Assembly (NCBI GenBank): GCA_025924295.1
Contig: JAICEG010000338.1
Location: forward strand, 1 to 5,833
Reading direction: 5' to 3'
DNA length: 5,833 nucleotides
From: Vicinamibacteria bacterium
GTDB taxonomy: Bacteria > Acidobacteriota > Vicinamibacteria > Vicinamibacterales > UBA2999
Part shown: positions 1 through 4,895 of the stretch, one piece after another
Numbering within the stretch: position 1 is the first letter of the stretch
Layout of the letters: the number at the start of each line of letters is the position of its first letter
Position numbers and translations under genes: made by a program
The notes under the pieces: model-generated
Databases searched by the model: none
The model's input: the letters and a program-made list of their open reading frames with translations, nothing else
Told to the model about the DNA's origin: nothing

Positions 1-181
1 ACACCATCAGACCGGCGAAGATAATGCGGACGCCCATCTCAAACGGACGTTGATGGGACATCAGGTCATTCTTCCGATTACCGCAGGCAAGCTGGATCTC
101 GGTCCGTGGGAACAGGTGTTCTATGCCGAGTTCGACGGACAGCGAAAGAAACGCGTCGTCATCAAGGTGATAGGTGAGTGA
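1..181 (+). CDS. yjbQ: YjbQ/UPF0047 family protein, C-terminal part (5' end outside window)
   Basis: The reading frame enters from the left edge (first full codon at base 2) and stops with TGA at 179-181, giving the last 59 residues of a protein. The visible part has the hallmarks of the YjbQ family: HHQTGEDNADAHLKR near the edge, GHQVILPITAGKLDLGPWEQ in the middle, and the ending FYAEFDGQRKKRVVIKVIGE. Family members are small, about 130-140 residues, so roughly the last 40% is present. The E. coli member has been reported to have weak thiamine-phosphate synthase activity, but the physiological role of the family is not settled. The conserved His, Glu, Asp and Asn of the HH...EDNADAH stretch fit the putative active site. 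The stop overlaps the start of the next gene by 4 nt (GTGA), which suggests co-transcription and translational coupling. Family assignment is confident; the reaction is not. Confidence 0.92.
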   Translation, partial: HHQTGEDNADAHLKRTLMGHQVILPITAGKLDLGPWEQVFYAEFDGQRKKRVVIKVIGE

Positions 182-651
182 CCGAGAGCGTCCAGGCGGC
201 TGACAGGCGTCGATATCCGGATCGCCCGTTCGTCGGCGTCGGTGCCGTGATCGTGCAGGATGGGAAGGTGCTGCTGGTCAAGCGGAGGTTCGAGCCGCTG
301 GCCGGTCAATGGAGCCTGCCCGGCGGCGCGGTCGAAGTGGGCGAGACGCTCGAGGCGTGCCTCGTGCGCGAGATGCTCGAAGAGACCGGGCTCGAAGTGC
401 GCGTTGGCCCTGTGATCGAGGTGTTCGATCGGATCACGCACGACGCTGAGGGTCGCGTCATGTATCACTTCGTGCTGGTGGATTATCTGTGCTGGCCGAC
501 CGGAGGTACGCTATGTGCCAGCTCGGACGTTGCTGAAGTGCGCTTCGCTGATCCGCACGACCTCTTTCAGTACGATTTGACGATGAAGGCGACCTCGGTC
601 GTGGAACGTGCACTCGAACTCGATCGCCAGGCGCAGGGCGTCAGGTCATGA
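178..651 (+). CDS. Nudix hydrolase (MutT / ADP-ribose pyrophosphatase-like)
   Basis: This complete 157-residue protein has a textbook Nudix box at residues 50-72, matching GX5EX7REUXEEXGU at every fixed position: G50, E56, R64-E65, E68-E69, G71. The glutamates of REMLEE coordinate the catalytic Mg2+. Upstream lie the usual first strands (VGVGAVIVQDGKVLLVKR, about residues 19-36) and the WSLPGG lead-in. Nudix enzymes cleave nucleoside diphosphates linked to another moiety (NDP-X) in the cytoplasm. Overall layout resembles the COG1051 group that includes ADP-ribose pyrophosphatases, but the substrate cannot be fixed from the box alone. The start is GTG at 178, overlapping the previous stop by 4 nt, with AAGGTGA at 164-170 as Shine-Dalgarno and a 7-nt spacer. 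The stop overlaps the next start in ATGA. Length is normal for a single-domain Nudix enzyme and nothing looks damaged. Fold confidence is very high; substrate is open. Confidence 0.96.
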   Translation: MTESVQAADRRRYPDRPFVGVGAVIVQDGKVLLVKRRFEPLAGQWSLPGGAVEVGETLEACLVREMLEETGLEVRVGPVIEVFDRITHDAEGRVMYHFVLVDYLCWPTGGTLCASSDVAEVRFADPHDLFQYDLTMKATSVVERALELDRQAQGVRS

Positions 652-1217
652 CACCGTCTCGAGATGATGCGTGGGCGCTGCTCGCCGAATGGACGCAGAG
701 CGACAGCCTCCGCAAGCACGCTCTCGCCGTGGAAGCGGCCGTACGCGGATACGCCCGCACGTACGGAGAGAACGAGGACGACTGGGGACTCGTTGCCCTG
801 CTTCATGACTTCGACTACGAGCGATACCCGACGCCCGCCGATCACCCCTTCCGCGGCTGCGATGAGCTGCGCCGCCGCGGCTACCCCGAGTGGGTCACGC
901 GGGCGATTCTCTCGCACGCCGACTACGCCGGGGTGCCACGCGAAAGCCCGCTGGAAAAGACGCTGTTTGCGTGCGACGAAATGGCCGGCTTCGTGACGGC
1001 GGCCGCCCTGGTGCGTCCCTCGAAAAGCGTGCTGGACCTGGAAGCCGGGTCGGTGCTGAAGCGAATGAAGGACAAGGCGTTCGCGCGCGCAGTATCGCGT
1101 GACGATCTGCGCAACGGCGCGGCAGGGCTCGGAATTTCGCTCGAGGAACACGCCGGCAATGTCATCCGCTTCATGCGAGAAAAGGCCGATACGCTGGGGC
1201 TGCGGGGAACCTTTTGA
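648..1217 (+). CDS. HD-superfamily hydrolase (COG2316-like)
   Basis: This complete 189-residue soluble protein carries the metal-binding pattern of the HD phosphohydrolase superfamily: H24 in the first helix (RKHALAVE), the H53-D54 doublet in LVALLHDFDYERYP, H90 in ILSHADY, and D110 in LFACDEMAGF. H66 in DHPFRG may be an additional ligand. The second half, with ALVRPSKSVLDLEAGSVLKR, MKDKAFARAVSRDDL and then LGISLEEH, matches my memory of COG2316, 'predicted hydrolase of the HD superfamily', along its full length. Substrates of that group are unknown to me; the HD superfamily hydrolyses phosphomonoesters, phosphodiesters and nucleotides in a metal-dependent way. The start is ATG at 648, overlapping the Nudix stop (ATGA), with AGGG at 635-638 as a modest ribosome binding site. 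The stop TGA at 1215-1217 overlaps the possible TTG start of the ABC ATPase. All key metal ligands are present, so it is probably active. Confidence 0.93.
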   Translation: MTPSRDDAWALLAEWTQSDSLRKHALAVEAAVRGYARTYGENEDDWGLVALLHDFDYERYPTPADHPFRGCDELRRRGYPEWVTRAILSHADYAGVPRESPLEKTLFACDEMAGFVTAAALVRPSKSVLDLEAGSVLKRMKDKAFARAVSRDDLRNGAAGLGISLEEHAGNVIRFMREKADTLGLRGTF

Positions 1218-2188
1218 GCCTCGCTGAACGTATTGAACGTCGTGAGCCAGGACCCTCGAACCCCGTGAGCACTCCCAACGTCGTCGAGCTCGAAAACGTC
1301 AACGTTCACTACGCGAAGAACTGGGCACTCAGGGACGTCAGTGCATCGTTTCCTGGCGGCGCTGTCGGCCTGCTCGGGCCCAATGGTGCCGGCAAGAGCA
1401 CGCTGATCAAGTCTGTCCTCGGGCTGTTGTCGCCCGATCGCGGGCAGATGCGGGTGCTCGGCCTCGACGTCAGGCGCTCGCCTCTTCAGATCCGATCGCG
1501 TATCGGCTACATGCCGGAGAGCGATACGCACTTTCCCCAGATGAACGCCGTGTCGTTCGTGGCGTACTGCGGCGAGCTCTCCGGGCTTCCGCGCGCCGAC
1601 GCCATGCAGCGTGCGCACGAGGTGCTCTACTACGTCGGTCTTGGAGAGGCGCGCTATCGGATGATCGATCAGTACTCGACCGGCATGAAGCAGCGCATCA
1701 AGCTGGCGCAGGCGCTCGTGCACGACCCCGACTTGTTGTTTCTCGACGAACCCACCAACGGCATGGACCCGAAGGGTCGCGACGAGATGCTGGAGCTGAT
1801 TCGCGACATCGCGCACAACAAGGGTCTCAATCTCATCTTGTCGTCTCATCTGCTGCCGGACGTCGAGTACACCTGCGATCACGTGGTGGTGTTGGACAAG
1901 GGCGCGATTGCGACCGCGGGTCCGATTGCCGGCCTGAAGGGACCGGCCGGTCGCGTCTTCGAGCTCAGGATCAAAGGCGACACGCAGCAGTTCATTGGAG
2001 TGATGCGGGAAGCCGGCCTCGAGTGTCATGCGACCGATGACGACGTGATGCGCGTCTTCGTGCCGGGCGAGAGCGGCGCGCCGCTGCTGTTCCGGCTGGC
2101 CGCGGAGCACCGGGTGCAGGTGAGGCACCTGCGCGCGAGCGTGCCGACGCTCGAAGACGTGTTCGCCAAAGCCGTAGGGGAGGAATAA
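1214..2188 (+). CDS. ABC-2-type transporter ATP-binding subunit (first of two)
   Basis: This cytoplasmic nucleotide-binding subunit has up to 324 residues. Counting from the TTG at 1214, Walker A is GPNGAGKST (55-63). The Q-loop region IGYMPESDTHF has Glu102 where many ABC proteins have Gln, a common state in ABC-2/CcmA-type ATPases. The signature is YSTGMKQR (S155-G157 core) instead of LSGGQ. Walker B is LLFLDEP (174-180, catalytic E179), the D-loop is NGMDP, and the switch His is H212 in SSHLL. A C-terminal domain of about 90 residues ends in the family-typical PTLEDVF. The start is uncertain. TTG 1214 overlaps the previous stop (TTGA) and has GGGGA at 1204-1208 five nt upstream. An in-frame GTG at 1265, with AGGA at 1249-1252, would remove 17 residues of non-conserved leader and begin STPNVVELENV, nearer a normal ABC start. 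It should energise the permease encoded next. Substrate unknown. Confidence 0.93.
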   Translation: MSLAERIERREPGPSNPVSTPNVVELENVNVHYAKNWALRDVSASFPGGAVGLLGPNGAGKSTLIKSVLGLLSPDRGQMRVLGLDVRRSPLQIRSRIGYMPESDTHFPQMNAVSFVAYCGELSGLPRADAMQRAHEVLYYVGLGEARYRMIDQYSTGMKQRIKLAQALVHDPDLLFLDEPTNGMDPKGRDEMLELIRDIAHNKGLNLILSSHLLPDVEYTCDHVVVLDKGAIATAGPIAGLKGPAGRVFELRIKGDTQQFIGVMREAGLECHATDDDVMRVFVPGESGAPLLFRLAAEHRVQVRHLRASVPTLEDVFAKAVGEE

Positions 2189-2195
2189 CCACCTT

Positions 2196-2230
2196 GCGAA
2201 TTGGGAGTTGGAAGTTGGGAGTTGATTAGT
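2196..2230 (+). repeat. Short heptad repeat in the only gap of the gene cluster
   Basis: The spacer between the first ATPase and the first permease reads as consecutive 7-mers. Three are clear copies: GGGAGTT (2203-2209), GGAAGTT (2210-2216) and GGGAGTT (2217-2223), with one mismatch in the middle copy. They are flanked by degenerate heptads GCGAATT (2196-2202) and GATTAGT (2224-2230); the latter runs two bases into the GTG start codon. The repeat phase is seen directly. It resembles the short tandem heptanucleotide repeats reported in some bacterial genomes, but I cannot tell whether it is dispersed elsewhere in this genome. Confidence 0.6.
2217..2221 (+). promoter_or_regulatory. Shine-Dalgarno sequence inside the heptad repeat
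   Basis: GGGAG lies 7 nt upstream of the GTG start at 2229 and is part of the third clear heptad. An earlier copy, GGGAG at 2203-2207, is 21 nt from the start and too far to serve well. An in-frame TGA at 2223-2225 blocks any start further upstream, so this site decides the start of the permease gene. Confidence 0.6.
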
Positions 2231-3065
2231 GCCCATACACGACCAGGGCTATCGGCGCTACGAGGGCAAGCGTGCTCCGCACGGGCAGGCCTGGTGGATC
2301 ATTGCGCGAACGCAATTCCTTGCGGCGTTGAAGTACCGTCCGTTCGTCATCTTGCTCCTGGTTTCGTGGGTACCGTTCATTGGCCGCGCCGTTCAGCTGT
2401 ATCTGTCGACGAGCTTTCAGCAGGTGTCGATGCTCGCAGCCACGGCGCAGACATTTCGTGACTTTCTCGATCAGCAGGGGCTCTTTGTCTTTCTCGTGAC
2501 CATCGCGCTCGGCGGCGCGATTGCCGACGACCGCCGCGCCAACGCGTTGCAGCTCTACCTGTCGAAGCCGTTGACGCGGACCGAGTACATCATCGGACGC
2601 CTCGTCCCGGCGCTGGGGGTCCTGCTCGGCGTGACGTTCGTGCCGGCGATCCTCCTCATCCTTCTGCAGATTGCGTTTTCCGGCAGCACGACGTTCATCG
2701 GGCAGAACCTGTTCCTGCTGCCGGCGATCACGCTCGTGTCGTTGACGCAGTCGCTCCTCTCGGCGAGCACGATCCTGGCGCTGTCCTCGTTGTCCAAGAG
2801 CCGACGGTTCGTGTCCATCATGTACGCCGGCCTCATCTTTTTCACGGCAGCGATGTACCAGGTGCTGCGAACCATCACCGGCAACCGTGCCTGGGCCGCG
2901 GTGTCTCCGGGTGACATGCTGGACGTGGTTGCAGACGCGGTCTTCCGCATTCGCGCCAACCCGCCTGTCCCGGTTCCGGTTGCCGTTCTCGTGATCGCGC
3001 TGCTCATCGCCGCATCCTTCTGGGTGCTCGAGCGCAAGATCCGTGTGGTGGAGGTCGTCGCGTGA
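2229..3065 (+). CDS. ABC-2-type transporter permease subunit (first of two)
   Basis: This complete 278-residue integral membrane protein has a charged cytoplasmic leader (MPIHDQGYRRYEGKRAP) followed by about six hydrophobic segments, roughly at residues 38-56, 83-100, 122-149, 160-187, 194-213 and 249-266. Between the second and third lies the stretch IADDRRANALQLYLSKPLTR and then a TEYIIGR motif. This is the cytoplasmic loop typical of ABC-2/NosY-like permeases (COG1277 style) and probably contacts the ATPase. The protein ends in a basic tail (ERKIRVVEVVA). Architecture and length are normal for one membrane subunit that must dimerise, with itself or with the second permease. The start is GTG at 2229, fixed by an in-frame TGA at 2223-2225 and the GGGAG ribosome binding site in the repeat. 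Its stop overlaps the next ATPase start in GTGA. The transported substrate is unknown; ABC-2 systems are usually exporters. Confidence 0.9.
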   Translation: MPIHDQGYRRYEGKRAPHGQAWWIIARTQFLAALKYRPFVILLLVSWVPFIGRAVQLYLSTSFQQVSMLAATAQTFRDFLDQQGLFVFLVTIALGGAIADDRRANALQLYLSKPLTRTEYIIGRLVPALGVLLGVTFVPAILLILLQIAFSGSTTFIGQNLFLLPAITLVSLTQSLLSASTILALSSLSKSRRFVSIMYAGLIFFTAAMYQVLRTITGNRAWAAVSPGDMLDVVADAVFRIRANPPVPVPVAVLVIALLIAASFWVLERKIRVVEVVA

Positions 3066-3982
3066 CCGCGATTGCCACAGAGCACCTCTCGAAGTGGTAC
3101 GGTCAGGTCTCCGGGCTGAACGACGTCACCGTATCGGTGCCTCCCGGCATCACCGGACTCCTCGGACCGAACGGCGCCGGCAAGTCGACGTTCATGAAGC
3201 TCATCACGGGGCAGCTGAAGCCGAGCAAAGGATCCATCCGCGTGCTGGGTGAGCCGATTTGGGGCAATCATGAACTTTATCGGCGCATCGGCTTCTGTCC
3301 CGAGCAGGACGCGTTCTACGACCGAATGACCGGAGCGGAGTGGGTGACGGCGCTGGTCGGGCTGAACGGTTTTTCAGACAAGGAGGCGGCGGAGGCGACG
3401 CACCGCGCGCTCGGCATCGTGGATCTCCTCGATGCGGCAGATCGCAAGATCGGCGGCTACAGCAAGGGCATGCGTCAGCGCGTCAAGCTGGCCCAGGCGC
3501 TGGCGCACGACCCGGAACTACTCATCCTCGACGAGCCGCTGAGCGGCATGGACCCGATCATGCGCCGGCGCACCATCCGGTTGATCAAGGAGTGGGGACG
3601 AACGGGAAAGAGCGTGCTGGTGTCGAGTCACATCCTGCACGAAGTCGAGTCGATGACGTCGAACATCCTGCTGATCAACAACGGGCGCATCGTGGCGGAA
3701 GGCAACGTCCACCAGATCCGGGATTTGATCGACGAGCATCCCCACACGGTGTTCATTCGTGCGGACGATACCAGGCGGCTGGCGCGCGAGCTCCTGGCAC
3801 AAGATGGAGTGATCAGTCTCCGCTTCGAGCCGGGTGCGATCGTCGTCGAGACCGGACGACCGGATGCCTTTTACGCGCGCTTGACCGACATGGCCGCATC
3901 GGGCGAGGCGGGTGTCATCGATGAAGTGACATCGCCTGACGACAACCTGCAGGCGGTCTTCAAGTACCTGGTGAAGCAATGA
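3062..3982 (+). CDS. ABC-2-type transporter ATP-binding subunit (second of two)
   Basis: This complete 306-residue cytoplasmic ATPase is paralogous to the one at 1214-2188. It shows Walker A GPNGAGKST (35-43), a Q-loop region IGFCPEQDAF (E81 in the usual Gln place, with Q82 next to it), a divergent signature GYSKGMRQR (S134-G136 core), Walker B LLILDEP (153-159, catalytic E158), D-loop SGMDP and switch H190 in SSHILHE. Residues from about 215 form a C-terminal domain ending DNLQAVFKYLVKQ, equivalent to the LEDVF ending of the first ATPase. All residues needed for ATP hydrolysis are present, so both ATPases look catalytically competent. The start GTG at 3062 overlaps the permease stop by 4 nt and has the strongest ribosome binding site of the cluster, GGAGGT at 3050-3055, 6 nt upstream. 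Its own stop overlaps the next start in ATGA. It most likely powers the permease at 3979-4815, possibly as a heterodimer with the first ATPase. Confidence 0.95.
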   Translation: MTAIATEHLSKWYGQVSGLNDVTVSVPPGITGLLGPNGAGKSTFMKLITGQLKPSKGSIRVLGEPIWGNHELYRRIGFCPEQDAFYDRMTGAEWVTALVGLNGFSDKEAAEATHRALGIVDLLDAADRKIGGYSKGMRQRVKLAQALAHDPELLILDEPLSGMDPIMRRRTIRLIKEWGRTGKSVLVSSHILHEVESMTSNILLINNGRIVAEGNVHQIRDLIDEHPHTVFIRADDTRRLARELLAQDGVISLRFEPGAIVVETGRPDAFYARLTDMAASGEAGVIDEVTSPDDNLQAVFKYLVKQ

Positions 3983-4815
3983 GCACGACAGCTCCCCGCT
4001 CCGAGTCGTTTCTGACCAGCGCGTTTCGCGTGTTCAGCATGTCGGTCGGCGAGATGCTGTGGTCTCGCCGGACGATCTTCATGGTGCTCGTCGTTGGAAG
4101 CCCGGTCATCGTGGCGATGGTTGCGCGGATCGTGCAGTCGATGGGGACCGCGCCGCTCAGGGTCAACGGTGTCCAGGTCGACGCCATGAGCATCTTCGGC
4201 GCGATGATCTGGATCCTCTTCCTCTGGTTCATCGTCCCCGTGCTCGGCGTCTTTTACGGCACCTCGCTCATCGCCGACGAAGTCGACGACAAGACGATTA
4301 CCTATCTGTTCACGCGCCCCGTTCGCCGCGGGGCGGTCGTCGTCGGCAAGTACATCGCGTACCTGCTGTGCACCTCGCTCGTCGTGCTGCCGTCGGTGAT
4401 GGTCGTGTATTTCCTGATGGTGCCCTTCAGTCAAATACCGGGAACGTTCATCTCGCTCCTCATCGACCTCGGGGTGCTCGGCCTCGGGCTCGCCGCCTAC
4501 GGGGCGCTCTTCGCTTTCATCGGTGCAGCGCTCAAGCGCCCGCTGGTCGTGGGGCTGGTTTTCATCTTTGGCTGGGAGCTCGTCACGCTCTTCATCCCGG
4601 GATATCTGAAGCGTTTCACGCTGGCCTACTACCTCCAGCCGCTGGTGCCCCACTCGATGCCGGCAGGCGACACTGTGTCCCTGCTGCAGGGCGCTGTGTT
4701 CAGGGAACCACCGTCGGTCGCGGCCAGCCTAAGCTGGCTCGCGGTTGCCATCATCGTCTCCCTCGTGCTGGCGGTCCGTGTTGTCGAGCAACGCGAGTAC
4801 ATCCTCGAGCAATAA
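3979..4815 (+). CDS. ABC-2-type transporter permease subunit (second of two)
   Basis: This complete 278-residue integral membrane protein is the same length as the first permease. A cytoplasmic leader of about 30 residues with a basic LWSRR end precedes roughly six hydrophobic segments, near residues 33-50, 73-99, 121-147, 157-183, 188-206 and 247-267. The loop after the second one reads IADEVDDKTITYLFTRPVRR and continues to GKY. It aligns position for position with IADD...LYLSKPLTR...GR of the other permease, marking them as paralogues of the ABC-2/NosY-like type. A soluble segment of about 40 residues (207-246, including YLKRF and HSMPAGD) precedes the last helix and is probably extracytoplasmic. 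The C-terminus is charged (VVEQREYILEQ). The start ATG at 3979 overlaps the ATPase stop, with GGTGA at 3970-3974 as a close ribosome binding site. TAA at 4813-4815 ends the closely packed run of genes. Substrate unknown. Confidence 0.92.
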   Translation: MSTTAPRSESFLTSAFRVFSMSVGEMLWSRRTIFMVLVVGSPVIVAMVARIVQSMGTAPLRVNGVQVDAMSIFGAMIWILFLWFIVPVLGVFYGTSLIADEVDDKTITYLFTRPVRRGAVVVGKYIAYLLCTSLVVLPSVMVVYFLMVPFSQIPGTFISLLIDLGVLGLGLAAYGALFAFIGAALKRPLVVGLVFIFGWELVTLFIPGYLKRFTLAYYLQPLVPHSMPAGDTVSLLQGAVFREPPSVAASLSWLAVAIIVSLVLAVRVVEQREYILEQ

Positions 4816-4895
4816 GGGCCTGTTTCCCACAGAAAAACGGGGGGGAGGGAACATGCTCCCGGCAAGGCTCGTATACTGACCTGGGAGCGGTGTAG
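4816..4895 (+). other. Intergenic spacer with G-rich tract; no convincing terminator
   Basis: This is the longest non-coding stretch in the window. It contains an A5 run (4833-4837), a run of seven G (4839-4845), then AGGGAACA. Two weak hairpins are possible: TGTTTCCC (4821-4828) with GGGAACA (4847-4853), a 7-bp stem with one bulge and a long loop, and GGGAG (4843-4847) with CTCCC (4856-4860). Neither is followed by a T-run, so a standard Rho-independent terminator is not supported. Confidence 0.45.
4848..4877 (+). promoter_or_regulatory. Possible sigma-70-type promoter for the last gene
   Basis: TATACT at 4872-4877 matches five of six positions of the -10 consensus. A poor -35 candidate, GGAACA at 4848-4853 (three of six), sits 18 nt upstream. 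Transcription would begin near 4884, leaving a leader of only about 12 nt that barely includes the GGGAG ribosome binding site at 4883-4887. The -10 is notable in GC-rich DNA, but the weak -35 and short leader keep confidence low. Confidence 0.33.

Noticed and set aside
923..2236. Long minus-strand open frame of 437 codons opposite the HD and first ABC ATPase genes
   Set aside because: It lies wholly opposite well-supported genes, is rich in Arg, His and Ala as expected from the reverse of GC-rich codons, shows no domain motif, and its start lies inside the heptad repeat. It is a shadow frame.
3871..4653. Minus-strand open frame of 260 codons, very rich in Asp, Glu, His and Arg
   Set aside because: It is antisense to the second permease. 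The reverse complements of hydrophobic codons such as CTC, GTC and ATC read as Glu and Asp codons, which explains the charged composition without a real gene.
4821..4860. Rho-independent terminator after the second permease
   Set aside because: Possible stems are short, bulged or have long loops, and no T-run follows. The sequence after the second stem is GGCAAGG, so a standard intrinsic terminator is not supported.
4059..4895. Plus-strand frame of 278 codons overlapping the second permease in another phase
   Set aside because: Arg, Gly, Ala and Pro-rich frame-shifted reading of a GC-rich gene. The permease frame shows six membrane helices and family motifs; this frame shows none.
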